Source: CAXSEF01 sp964236535 | Lineage (GTDB): Bacteria; Pseudomonadota; Alphaproteobacteria; Acetobacterales; Acetobacteraceae | Direction of reading: 5' to 3' | Assembly: GCA_964236535.1 (NCBI GenBank) | Contig: CAXSEF010000061.1 | Span: 1 to 19,496, forward strand | Length of the DNA: 19,496 bases | Part shown: positions 7,756 to 15,905 of the stretch, one piece after another | Numbering within the stretch: position 1 is the stretch's first letter | Layout: each line of letters opens with the position of its first letter | Made by a program: the position numbers and the translations under genes | The notes under the pieces: generated by a model | Database searches by the model: none | Told to the model about the DNA's origin: nothing | What the model saw: only the letters and a program-made list of their open reading frames with translations

Positions 7756-7997
7756 CACAGGCGGCCTAATGCGCACCGGACGAGGTATCTGGGTTGCGCG
7801 CGGAAGCAGCGGGCGGGCGACGCCGGGGTCGCCTCCAGTCAGCCGCGCCGGTCCCGGACGGCATCATTGCCGGGGCGCCGCAGATGTCACCGAACTGTCG
7901 TTGGTTGTTTGTGCCGCCAGCCGCTTCAACTCCGCCCGAAGCGGCGTCGGTTCGATCCGGCGGCGGCACTGGTTCAACTCTGGGTGGTGGTGACGGC

Positions 7998-10052
7998 ATG
8001 ACGTTGAGAAACTGGTACCGCAACTCGTGCGCTGCGCTGGCGACGGTCGCGATGCTGCAGCCGGGCGTCGGGTTCGCGCAGGAGTCGCCGGCCGACGTCA
8101 CCATCGCGCCGAAGAGCAGCGACATGGTGGCGCGGTTCGCGACCGACATGGCCGCGCAGCCGAGCCTTTCCACCGCGGAGAAGGTGGCGCTGCTGCAGCA
8201 GAAGGTGAAGTACGTGTTCGTCCTGTTCCAGGAGAACCGTTCGTTCGACTTCTACTTCGGCACCTTTCCCGGCGCGCACGGGCTGTTCAGCCAGGCGGCG
8301 TCGGCGACTCCGGGCTTCGTGCAGCCGATCGTCAACGTCGACGGCACGGTGGGCACGGTCTCGCCGTTCCTGATCCCGCAGACGGTCAAGGCGACGACGG
8401 GCGCCACGGTGCAGATCTACCCGGCCGACACGGCGTCGACCGACCACAGCCACGCCGGCATCATCAACAGCCAGGACTTCGTCGGCGGGGTATCGAAGAA
8501 CGACCGCTTCGCGCTGGACGAGGAGGGGCTGACCGTCAACGCGTCGGGCCAGATCGTCAGCAAGACGACGCTGGCACCGGCGGCGGCGAAACCGACGCTC
8601 GCGCAGAAGCAGATGGGCGAGCTGGCGATGAGCCACGTCGACTGCGACACCGCGCCCTACCTCTGGCAGTTCGCCGACCGGTTCGCGATGTTCGACAACT
8701 TCCACATGACCGTGACCGGGCCGTCGACGCCGAACGCGCTGGCGATGATCGCCGGCCAGTCGGGCCTGACGCAGTGGGCGCTGCATCCGGGCGAGGGCAG
8801 CAACAACACCGCGGCGCCGACCGTGTCCAGGAGCGGCGGCGAGCCCATCGTCTCCGACCCCGGTCCGTTCCCCGGCTCCAGCCTCGATTTCTCGCCGGTG
8901 AAGCCGCCGTACAACCCCGGCGACGAGAACCCGAACACCCCTGCGCTGAACCAGACCTACGCCAGCCTGCCGCTGTCGTTCATGGGCCGCGGCATCAAGG
9001 CGACGGTGGCCAGCGACCCGAACCCGGCGCTCGACCTGCTCGACGTGCAGCATGACATCAGGACCATCGCCGGCGACGGCAACGCGCCGACCAACTGGGG
9101 ATGGTTCCAGGAGGGCTACGACGCCGAGCCGACCGACTCCGCGGCAGTGCCGCTGCACAGCTCGTACGTGCTGCACCACAATGCGCCGCAGTATTTCGGC
9201 TACGTCGCCGACAACCCGGTGGTGGCGGACGCGCACCTGCGCGGGCTGAACGACTTCTTCACCGCGGTGCAGGGACAGACGCTGGGCAGCACCGGCGGCG
9301 TGTTCTACGTGCGCGGCGGCTACGACAACAACGACAGCCTGGTTCCGGTGGACCCGAACCCCGCCGTGCGCGCGGCCTTCCCGGGCAGCGACGACCACCC
9401 CGGCTATTCCGACGCGCAGATCTCGGAGCAGCTGCTCGCGGACGAGGTGAACGCCATCGCCGCCAGCCCGTACTGGAAGGACAGCGCGATCATCATCACC
9501 TACGACGAGACCGACGGGCTGTACGACCACGCCGCCGTCACCTCGCGCGTCAAGGATCCCGAGGGCAACCCGCTCGAGCCGTCCTCGCGCATCCCGGCGA
9601 TCGTGATCTCGCCCTACGCCAAGGCCCACGCGGTCGTCAGCCAGAACTCCGAGCACAGCTCGATCATCAAGTTCATCGACAGGCTGTTCAACCTCACGCC
9701 GCTGGCCGACCTGCCCGACGAGGCGAAGGGCGCGGCACTCGGCCAGTCGCAGTTCGGCGAGGCCTATGTCGGCCCGGCCGACGACAAGGTGCCGAACATC
9801 GGCGACCTGCTGCCGGCGTTCGACAATGCCCGGCTGACGGGCAAGGTGGCGCCGCTGCCGGCCTCCTACGCCGAGATCCTGCCGGGGACCAAGCCGAGCC
9901 TGCCGCAGTACCCGCTGGGCGGCTGCTACACGCTGAACATCGTGCCGACCGACTACCAGAACGGCACGCTGCTCGACCCGGCGCCGGCGGACTTCAATCC
10001 GCGGCCCTCGATCACGCCGGGGACCCCGACGTCGGGGACGTGGACGCCCTGA
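7998..10052 (+). CDS. Secreted phosphoesterase, phospholipase C / acid phosphatase family
   Basis: A 684-residue exported enzyme of the phosphoesterase family (PF04185), which hydrolyses phosphate esters such as phospholipids or phosphomonoesters. Residues 1-27 are a signal peptide with a likely cut after GFA, before QES. Family motifs in order: FVLFQENRSFDFYFG (74-88, with the metal-binding Glu-Asn), SHVDCDTAPYLWQFADRF (212-229), GPSTPN (241-246, with the Ser/Thr nucleophile position), YDETDGLYDH (502-511), SPYAK (538-542) and SEHSSIIKFI (551-560). The length is typical of the bacterial phospholipase C branch. I chose ATG 7998 because the signal peptide follows it directly; the ribosome site is only a weak GGTGG. 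It stands alone, with hairpin-rich repeats on both sides. Phospholipase C and acid phosphatase activity cannot be told apart here. A role in phosphate scavenging is inference. Confidence 0.9.
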   Translation: MTLRNWYRNSCAALATVAMLQPGVGFAQESPADVTIAPKSSDMVARFATDMAAQPSLSTAEKVALLQQKVKYVFVLFQENRSFDFYFGTFPGAHGLFSQAASATPGFVQPIVNVDGTVGTVSPFLIPQTVKATTGATVQIYPADTASTDHSHAGIINSQDFVGGVSKNDRFALDEEGLTVNASGQIVSKTTLAPAAAKPTLAQKQMGELAMSHVDCDTAPYLWQFADRFAMFDNFHMTVTGPSTPNALAMIAGQSGLTQWALHPGEGSNNTAAPTVSRSGGEPIVSDPGPFPGSSLDFSPVKPPYNPGDENPNTPALNQTYASLPLSFMGRGIKATVASDPNPALDLLDVQHDIRTIAGDGNAPTNWGWFQEGYDAEPTDSAAVPLHSSYVLHHNAPQYFGYVADNPVVADAHLRGLNDFFTAVQGQTLGSTGGVFYVRGGYDNNDSLVPVDPNPAVRAAFPGSDDHPGYSDAQISEQLLADEVNAIAASPYWKDSAIIITYDETDGLYDHAAVTSRVKDPEGNPLEPSSRIPAIVISPYAKAHAVVSQNSEHSSIIKFIDRLFNLTPLADLPDEAKGAALGQSQFGEAYVGPADDKVPNIGDLLPAFDNARLTGKVAPLPASYAEILPGTKPSLPQYPLGGCYTLNIVPTDYQNGTLLDPAPADFNPRPSITPGTPTSGTWTP

Positions 10053-10102
10053 GGCCGGAGCCCGGTCCGCTGGTTCGAGGCGCAGCTCCGCCAGGGGTGG
10101 GC

Positions 10103-10310
10103 CTTGAGCGTGACCGGGCAGGCAGGCAAGGCCAGAGGCTCTGCCTCTGGACTCCGCCAAAGGCCTCGCCTTTGGAATCCATTTTCTTAGGGGAAGGGGT
10201 TTCCAGAGGCCTCGGGCCTTTGATGGGTCCGGGTGGTGCCCGCGCGAGGTTACGATGACCCGCCTGGGTTACTGGAATGCGGGCGGAGGGAAAGCCCGGC
10301 CTTGCTTGCT
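10103..10310 (-). repeat. Dispersed multi-hairpin repeat, copy E
   Basis: This copy fills most of the gap between the phosphoesterase and the binding-protein gene, in inverted orientation to copies B and F. The core 10119-10186 has hairpins at 10132-10150 (loop TCT) and 10157-10175 (loop CTC). Relative to copy F the second hairpin differs only in its loop. The outer part (10187-10310) aligns with the reverse complement of 11393-11509 with clear divergence, including stem sequences around aggcctc/ggcctttg and tgaccc/gggtta that still pair if G-U pairs are allowed. Confidence 0.85.
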
Positions 10311-10357
10311 GGAAATGCCGGGGAGTCGAGGGCTCCCTTTTCGTCTGGAGTGACACG

Positions 10358-11389
10358 ATGATGGCTTCGCGGGCCGCGCTGGCGGCGCTCGTGCTGGCGT
10401 GTTCGGCCCAGGCGGCGCGCGCCGGCGCCACGCTGGACGCGGTGCGCAAGGCGGGGGTGCTGACCTGCGCCGTGGTGAGCGACGTCGACGACTATTCCGA
10501 GGTCGACACCCATGGCGACCTGTCGGCTTTGGGGGCCGACTACTGCCGGGCGCTGGCGGCCGAGGCGCTGGGCGATGCGGACAAGGCACGGTTGCTGTCG
10601 TTGCCGGACGAGCCGGCGGGGCTTGCCGCGGTGCGCGACGGGCGCGCCGACGTGCTGTTCGGCGCCACCCCGAACCCGGTGATCGGCGGGGTCTATACCG
10701 TGGCGTTCGGGCCGCCGATGTTCCTCGACGGGCAGGGCTTCCTGGTGGCGAAGGACGGCGGAATCCGCACGCTTGCCGGGCTGGCCGGGCGCCGGGTCTG
10801 CTTCATCAACGCCTCGGCGCCGGAGCCGGTGCTGTACGACGCGCTGGAGCCGATGCTGGCGCAGAAGGAGATGCGGTTCCCGTACTCGGAGCGCGGCGAG
10901 ATGGAGGTGGCGCTGGTGGACGGGCACTGCGACGCGATCACCGGCGACATCTCGTGGATGGCCAATGCGCGGGCGTCGTTCCACGCGCAGGTTTCGCGGT
11001 TCGTGGTGCTGCCGCAGACGCTGACGACCGACCCGTTCGCGCCGGCGTATCGCACCGGCGACGCGCAGTGGGCGGCGCTGGTGGACTGGACGGTGTGGGC
11101 GCCGCTGCAGGCCGAGGCGCACGGCGTCACCCGGGCCAACGTGGCGGCGATGCGCGACAGCGCCGACCCGGTGGCGCGGCGGCTGTCCGGCGCGCTGCCG
11201 TGGATCGCCCGGGCGCTGGGGGTGGACGACGACGCGTTCCGCCGGGCGCTGGCGGCGGTGGGCAACTACGGCGAGATGTTCGAGCGCGACGTCGGTGCCG
11301 GCTCCCGGCTGGACCTGCCGAGGGGGCGCAACACGCTGGTCGCCGCCGGCGGCGGGCTGTGGGCGCTGCCGGTCGAGCCGCTGCAGTAG
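10358..11389 (+). CDS. Periplasmic solute-binding protein, AapJ/PBP2-like
   Basis: A 343-residue exported protein of the type II periplasmic binding fold, closest to the AapJ/BztA group of general amino-acid ABC transporters. Residues 1-22 are a signal peptide (cut near ARA|GA). Family marks are TLDAVRKAGVLTCAV (25-39), ALGADYCRALAAEALGD (57-73), FLDGQGFLVAKD (122-133), GHCDAITGD (189-197), and near the C-terminus VGNYGEMFERDVG (301-313) followed by LPRGRN. In AapJ-type proteins an SRNTTWT-like segment supplies an Arg for the ligand carboxylate. Here that place reads FGATPNP (101-107) without Arg, so the ligand may not be an ordinary amino acid. The start is ATG 10358 with GGAG 7 bases upstream. 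No permease or ATPase gene is adjacent, so it either serves a distant transporter or has another sensing role. Inverted repeats E and F bracket it. Confidence 0.85.
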   Translation: MMASRAALAALVLACSAQAARAGATLDAVRKAGVLTCAVVSDVDDYSEVDTHGDLSALGADYCRALAAEALGDADKARLLSLPDEPAGLAAVRDGRADVLFGATPNPVIGGVYTVAFGPPMFLDGQGFLVAKDGGIRTLAGLAGRRVCFINASAPEPVLYDALEPMLAQKEMRFPYSERGEMEVALVDGHCDAITGDISWMANARASFHAQVSRFVVLPQTLTTDPFAPAYRTGDAQWAALVDWTVWAPLQAEAHGVTRANVAAMRDSADPVARRLSGALPWIARALGVDDDAFRRALAAVGNYGEMFERDVGAGSRLDLPRGRNTLVAAGGGLWALPVEPLQ

Positions 11390-11392
11390 GGG

Positions 11393-11590
11393 CAAGCCTG
11401 GCTCCTCCTCCGCCCGCACTCCAATGACCCAAGCGGGTCATCGGAACCTTGCGCGGGCTGCGCCCAGACCCGCCAGAGGCCTTGAGGCCTCTGGAAACCC
11501 TTTCCTTGAGCAAATGGATTCCAAAGGCTAGGCCTTTGGCGGAGTCCAGAGGCAGAGCCTCTGGCCTTGCCTGCCTGCCAACCGCTCAAG
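11393..11590 (+). repeat. Dispersed multi-hairpin repeat, copy F
   Basis: The fullest copy, starting just after the binding-protein gene and ending before the acyltransferase stop. It holds four successive perfect stem-loops: 11424-11441 (ATGACCC/GGGTCAT), 11473-11494 (CCAGAGGCC/GGCCTCTGG, loop TTGA), 11521-11539 (CCAAAGGC/GCCTTTGG, loop TAG) and 11546-11564 (CCAGAGGC/GCCTCTGG, loop AGA). Bases 11510-11577 are identical to 2044-2111. It is the inverted partner of copy E. No T run follows any stem. Confidence 0.88.
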
Positions 11591-11598
11591 CGCCGGGA

Positions 11599-12858
11599 TC
11601 AGCGCCGGGTGTCGACCAGCGGCTGCCGGCGTGGCGTCAGGGCGATCCGGGGCAGGCGCTGCGTCGCGGTTCGCAGCGTGCGGTACAGCCAGTTTCGCGC
11701 CTGGCTGGTATGGGCCTCGGTGAGCTGGGCGACGCCCCAGGCGAAGCCGTACAGGCACAGGATCATCGCCAGCGTGAAGGCGACCGCAGCCAAGGTCGGC
11801 TGGTCGGCGATGCCGAACCCGAAGACGCGGTGGGCGCAGGCGGCGAGGAAGACCATGGCCGGGAAGTGGACAAGGTAGATCGTGTAGGAGAACGCGGCGA
11901 GCTGGCGGTTCAGCGCTCCCCGGCCCCACCAGCCGCGCCGGGCGCAGAGCAGGGCCAGGGAGAAGCCGACGGCGATCATCAGGTCGAGGGCGAACTGCAG
12001 CGTGATGCCGCCGGGGTTGCCGGCGGGGCTTTCGACGCGCTGGACCAGGCGGGCCAGCACGAGGGAGAGGACGAAGGCGGCAAGGCCGACCGGAGCCGGC
12101 CAGCCGCGCCAGTGCCGGGACAGCAGCGCCACGCCGACGCCCAGCGCCCAGAGCGCGAACCACAGGCTGATCTCGATCGGCAGCGCCCACAGGGCGATCG
12201 CGAATACGGCGGCGCCGGCCAGGCGGCGCCGGTCGTCGCCGCGGCGCGCGATCACCACGGCGAGGCCGAACAGCACGTAGTACCACCACTCGCTGGCGAG
12301 GCTCCACAGCGGGCCGTTGCTGCCGAGCGGGGGGACCAGGATCGTCTGCAGCATCGCCAGGTTGCCCAGCACGATGCCGAGGTCGAGCCGGTCGGTGACG
12401 GGGAAGGCGATCGAGAGGAAGCGGAACGATCCGAGGTGGGTGTAGAGCCCGGTGTCGTCGACCAACCTGCTGCCGACCTGGTCGAGCAGCAGCCCGATCA
12501 GCAGCGCCGGGCCGAGCACGATGTAGATGCGGGCGAAGCGGTGCACCGCGTAGTCCAGCAGGGACAGCCGCCCCTCGGTGGCCGCGATCAGGCTGGCGCC
12601 GCCGACCAGGAAGCCGCTGATGACGAAGAACACCACCACCGCCTCGTGCCCGAAACCGGCCGCGAAGTAGAACAGCCTGAGCGCGATCGACGGCGGGGGG
12701 CGGATCTCGGCGTAGTCGGCGAGCGTCAGGCTGCGGACGTGCGACAGCACGACGGCGAGGGCCGCGAACCAGCGCATCAGGTCGAGGAACTGCGTCTCGG
12801 GCCGGGCGGCGGGACGGGCAGCACGGTCCGCGACGGGAGCGCGCCGCGGGGCCGCCAT
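11599..12858 (-). CDS. Acyltransferase-3 family integral membrane protein (OafA-like)
   Basis: A 419-residue multispanning inner-membrane protein of the acyltransferase-3 family, which transfers acetyl or other acyl groups to surface sugars. Family marks are FLDLMRWFAALAVVLSH (24-40, with the conserved His at 40), HEAVVVFFVISGFLVGG (71-87), the NGPLWSLASEWWYY segment (181-194) and FSYTIYLVHFPAM (323-335). About ten hydrophobic helices are evident, as usual for the family. The frame stays open far upstream, but residues before 12858 are those of the Hint gene read in the wrong frame. I chose ATG 12858 because the family starts with a short tail before the LDLMR motif; the ribosome site is weak. 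It lies 62 bases after the Hint-protein gene on the same strand and may share its transcript. Possible substrates are glycans made by nearby transferases, but nothing shows this. Confidence 0.88.
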   Translation of the reverse strand: MAAPRRAPVADRAARPAARPETQFLDLMRWFAALAVVLSHVRSLTLADYAEIRPPPSIALRLFYFAAGFGHEAVVVFFVISGFLVGGASLIAATEGRLSLLDYAVHRFARIYIVLGPALLIGLLLDQVGSRLVDDTGLYTHLGSFRFLSIAFPVTDRLDLGIVLGNLAMLQTILVPPLGSNGPLWSLASEWWYYVLFGLAVVIARRGDDRRRLAGAAVFAIALWALPIEISLWFALWALGVGVALLSRHWRGWPAPVGLAAFVLSLVLARLVQRVESPAGNPGGITLQFALDLMIAVGFSLALLCARRGWWGRGALNRQLAAFSYTIYLVHFPAMVFLAACAHRVFGFGIADQPTLAAVAFTLAMILCLYGFAWGVAQLTEAHTSQARNWLYRTLRTATQRLPRIALTPRRQPLVDTRR

Positions 12859-12920
12859 GGCTTTCGCGCCGTGCAGCACGATCGCAGCGTTCGGAGCTGC
12901 CGCCCGTCCCTGCGCCCGGG

Positions 12921-14348
12921 TCAGGCGGCGCGGGCGGGCAGTGCGGCGGCGCGCGACGCCAGGCGGGCCCGCACCGCGTCGAGCCGCGGGCCCTGGAGCA
13001 CGAGCGGTGCTGCGGCTTCGGCGCCGTCGCCGGCGGTGGGCCGCGGGTGCAGGTCGACGAGCGGGGCGTTGGCGAACATCGTGCGGTTGCCGGTGTCGAG
13101 GTAGCTCTCCGCCGGCATCCCCTCGGCGAGCAGCACCTCGTGGCGGTCGAGCTCGACGTGGAAGTACTCGACGCTCGCCGGGCTGTCCTGGGTCACCGTG
13201 CTGCCGTTGACCAGGCAGTGCGCGGGGATCAGCACGCCGTCGACGAACAGCGCGTGCTCCGGCGAGACCAGCAGGTCGGCGTGCGGCCGGGAGTCGGCGA
13301 AGGCGTGGGCGGCGATGCGCACCGGGCGGACGGCGTCCGGCTGCGGGTGGCGGGCAACGTCGACACGGCGGCGGCCGACCCAGCGGATCGCGCACTCGCG
13401 GCCGTCCAGGGTGGTGACGGTGTCGCCGGGCTGCAGCGCCTCGACGCGGCGCTCGCCGGACGCGGTGAGCAGGCGGGTGCCGCGGGCGAAGCACACGACG
13501 CCGATCACGGTGCCGCCGTGGCCGTCGTCGCTGAAGGTGAAGTTCGCGGTGGTGTAGCCGGCGCCGATGTCGAGGCTGGCGATCACGTCGTGGCCGGAGC
13601 GCAGCGCCAGCAGGGTGCCGCTCACCGAGCCGGTCACCTGGGTGGGCACGTCGATGGTGTCGCCGATGGCGAGCCCGCTGAGCAGGCCCCTGAAGGCGCC
13701 GGGCTCGCCGAGGTCGAGGCGCTCCGGGGTGCCGGCGCTGCCGTTGAAGGTCACGGTCTGCCCGGCCGAGGCGGCGCGCTCGATGTCGAGCGTGGCGCTG
13801 CCCTGCAGCACCAGGCGACCGGTGCCGGTGATGCTGGTGCCGATGTCGACCGTGCCGCCGCCGGCCACCCCGACGATGCCGTCGTTGACCAGCGGGACGG
13901 CCTCCAGGGCCTCGATGCGGATGGTGCCGCCGGTCGAGATGATCGAGCCGTCGTTGACCAGCTTGCCGTGGGTCAGCACGCTGCCCGTGGCGGTGAGCAG
14001 GTCGCCCACCGCGATGGTCAGCGAGCCGCCGGCCGAGGGGGCCAGGATCTCGCCGCGGTTGGTGGTGACGCCCTCGGCCAGGACGGTGCCGAACGCCTGC
14101 GCGCCGGTCGCCTCGCCGAGGCTGAGCAGCTCGCGCTTGCCGAGGGTGAGGTCCACCGCGTCGAGCTGCGGCTGGCCGGTCGCGGTCGCACCCGCGAGGT
14201 CGAGCTCGTAGCCGTTGAGGGTGCCGGTGGCGGAGGGCGTGCCGCTCGCGACGATGGCGTCGTCGCCGGCCTTGGGAGCCCCGGTCGGGCTCCAGTCGGC
14301 CGCGGTCGAGAGCGGATCCGAGCTGCCGTCCCAGGTCTTCGTTGTCAT
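12921..14348 (-). CDS. Hint-domain protein with beta-repeat passenger
   Basis: A 475-residue protein. Residues 1-285 are a beta-rich passenger with many short Gly/Asp/Thr strands (LTATGSVLTHGKLVNDGSI, GTVDIGTSITGTG), as in beta-helix surface proteins. Residues 286-430 are a Hint (Hedgehog/intein-like, PF13403 type) domain. It starts with CFARGTRLLT, with the family's Cys at 286, continues with VEALQPGDTV and IRWVGRRRV, and holds SPEHALFVDGVLIPAHCLVNG-type strands (362-382). Hint domains of this kind can in principle shift the peptide bond at that Cys and release the passenger; only about 45 residues follow, so there is no real C-extein. No signal peptide is visible. The start is ATG 14348 with AGGGG six bases upstream. 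The acyltransferase gene follows 62 bases downstream. Proteins of this build are common in Acetobacteraceae, usually unstudied. Confidence 0.88.
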   Translation of the reverse strand: MTTKTWDGSSDPLSTAADWSPTGAPKAGDDAIVASGTPSATGTLNGYELDLAGATATGQPQLDAVDLTLGKRELLSLGEATGAQAFGTVLAEGVTTNRGEILAPSAGGSLTIAVGDLLTATGSVLTHGKLVNDGSIISTGGTIRIEALEAVPLVNDGIVGVAGGGTVDIGTSITGTGRLVLQGSATLDIERAASAGQTVTFNGSAGTPERLDLGEPGAFRGLLSGLAIGDTIDVPTQVTGSVSGTLLALRSGHDVIASLDIGAGYTTANFTFSDDGHGGTVIGVVCFARGTRLLTASGERRVEALQPGDTVTTLDGRECAIRWVGRRRVDVARHPQPDAVRPVRIAAHAFADSRPHADLLVSPEHALFVDGVLIPAHCLVNGSTVTQDSPASVEYFHVELDRHEVLLAEGMPAESYLDTGNRTMFANAPLVDLHPRPTAGDGAEAAAPLVLQGPRLDAVRARLASRAAALPARAA

Positions 14349-14459
14349 CGCGCGCCCCTGCCTGTTGGCGTTCAGTCATCGATTGCGGCGGATTGGCCAG
14401 GACCTGCCGCCGGTTGTATGCAGCGTAGCCTATCATGCAGCGGATCGCGAGCGCCATTC

Positions 14460-14590
14460 GGCAGGAAGGCGGAGGCCCTGCCCCTGGACTCCGCTGCGGC
14501 CTGAGGTCCCGGACCCACGCATGTCGGGGCGCCTTGCCGGGCCTGGTGCCACCGGCCCGGGCCGGGCCTTGCCTGCTTTCGCCCGGGCAC
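14460..14590. repeat. Degenerate relic of the dispersed repeat
   Basis: The divergent gap between the Hint and protease genes holds a stretch similar to copy E (ggaggccctgcccctggactccgc, then ggcctgaggtcc). The stems are largely broken. A second G/C stretch (ggcccgggccgggccttgcctgc) resembles the end of the element. Weak similarity only. Confidence 0.4.
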
Positions 14591-14625
14591 CCCATCTGCA
14601 GGAACGTCCTGCCCGTGGAGGTCCG

Positions 14626-15873
14626 ATGCCCGTGCTCCTGACCGTCGTGCTTGTCGCGAGCCTGCTGTGGGAGGCGGCCTCGCTGTGGCTGCTGCGGCGC
14701 CAGGCCGCCTCGGCGTGGCGCCATCGCGGCCGGGTGCCGGACGGGTTCGCGACCGAGGTCACGCTCGCCGAGCACCGGAAGGCGGCCGACTACGCCGTGG
14801 CCAGGAGCCGGCTTGCCGCGGCGGGCGGCCTGGCCGGGCTGGCCGCCACGCTGTTCTGGCTGCTCGGCGGGCTCGACCTGCTGGCCGGGGTGCTGGACGG
14901 CTGGATGCGGCCGTCGGTGGCGCGCGACGTGGCGCTGGTGGCGGCGATGGGCGTGGGCTCGTCGCTGCTGGGGCTGCCGGTGGGAGTGTATGGCGCGCTG
15001 GTGCTGGAGCGCCGCTTCGGGTTCGGCCGCATGACGCCGCGGCTGTTCGTCGCCGACCGGCTGCGTGGTGCCGCGCTCGCGGCGGCGTTCGGCCTGCCGC
15101 TGCTGGCGGCGCTGTTCTGGGCGATGCGGCACTCGGGCGCCTGGTGGCTGTGGGCGTGGGCCGGCACCGTGGCGCTCACGCTGACCGCACCGGCGCTGTA
15201 TACCGCCGTGGTGGCGCCGCTGTTCAACCGGTTCTCGCCGCTCGACGACCCGTCGCTGGCGCTGCGGCTGCAGGCGCTGCTGGCGCGCTGCGGGTTCCAG
15301 GCCCAGGCGCTGCTGACGATGGACGCGTCGCGGCGGTCCAGCCACGGCAACGCGTTCCTGGTGGGGTTCGGGCGCAGCCGGCGGATCGTGCTGTTCGACA
15401 CCCTGATCGCGCGGCAGACGCCTGAGGAGATCGAGGCGGTGGTCGCACACGAGCTGGGGCACTTCCGCCACCGCCACGTGGCGTATGGGCTGCTGCGCGG
15501 TGCCGGCCTGACGTTCGCGGGGTTCGCGGCGCTGGGCTGGCTGTGCCGCCAGCCGTGGCTCGCGGCGGCGATGGGCTTCGCGCACCATGACGAGGCGCCG
15601 ACCCTGGTCGCGGCCTGGCTGCTGCTTGGCGTAGTGGCGCCGCTGTCGGGACTGCTGTCGAACGCGGTGTCGCGGCGACAGGAGTTCCAGGCCGACGACT
15701 TCGCCCGCCGCCAGGTGGGGGCAGCACCGATGATCGCCGCACTCACCCGGCTGGCGCGCGACAATGCGGGGACACTGACTCCGGACCGGCTGTATGCGCT
15801 GGCCAACCACGGACACCCGAGCGTGCCGGACCGGGTGGCGCGGCTGCGTGCAACGGTGTCCCAGGCGACGTAG
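14626..15873 (+). CDS. M48 family membrane zinc metalloprotease (Ste24 type)
   Basis: A 415-residue integral inner-membrane protease of the M48A (Ste24/CAAX protease) group. It carries about six membrane segments; the zinc site has HELGH at 275-279 and the third ligand Glu in QEFQAD (352-357). Other family marks are APLFNRFSPLDD (197-208), NAFLVGFGRSRRIVLFDTL (242-260) and HPSVPDRVARL near the C-terminus. The length matches the usual 400-430 residues. Bacteria lack CAAX proteins, so the role is probably quality control of membrane proteins, an inference from the family. The start is ATG 14626 with GGAGG at 14617-14621. It is divergent from the Hint-protein gene and converges on the entericidin-like gene. 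A strong stem-loop lies 32 bases after the stop. Confidence 0.93.
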   Translation: MPVLLTVVLVASLLWEAASLWLLRRQAASAWRHRGRVPDGFATEVTLAEHRKAADYAVARSRLAAAGGLAGLAATLFWLLGGLDLLAGVLDGWMRPSVARDVALVAAMGVGSSLLGLPVGVYGALVLERRFGFGRMTPRLFVADRLRGAALAAAFGLPLLAALFWAMRHSGAWWLWAWAGTVALTLTAPALYTAVVAPLFNRFSPLDDPSLALRLQALLARCGFQAQALLTMDASRRSSHGNAFLVGFGRSRRIVLFDTLIARQTPEEIEAVVAHELGHFRHRHVAYGLLRGAGLTFAGFAALGWLCRQPWLAAAMGFAHHDEAPTLVAAWLLLGVVAPLSGLLSNAVSRRQEFQADDFARRQVGAAPMIAALTRLARDNAGTLTPDRLYALANHGHPSVPDRVARLRATVSQAT

Positions 15874-15905
15874 GCGGTTCGCGGTGCGGCCCCCGGCCCG
15901 AGGGA

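Larger units (their letters stand above)
7493..7997. other. Gene-free gap with hairpins and a diverged repeat
   Basis: No open frame here looks like protein. The stretch holds a pair of hairpins just after the GT2 gene (7511-7555) and a diverged dispersed repeat (7690-7755). An in-frame extension of the downstream phosphoesterase reaches back to 7794, but its residues are low-complexity and lie before a good signal peptide, so I treat it as untranslated. TTGACA at 7551-7556 has no matching -10 element at the usual distance. Confidence 0.5.

Noticed and set aside
7974..10160. A 728-codon minus-strand frame opposite the phosphoesterase
   Set aside because: Arg/Val/Gly-rich composition with no motifs, opposite a gene with a signal peptide and all family motifs.
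1990..11590. CRISPR array or insertion sequence as explanation for the repeats
   Set aside because: The copies are few, widely spaced, in both orientations and without regular spacers; none carries a transposase frame or generates evident target duplications.
11599..15816. A 1405-codon minus-strand frame running through three genes
   Set aside because: Only its last 419 residues look like a protein (the acyltransferase). The rest is the Hint gene in the wrong frame and the antisense of the M48 gene.
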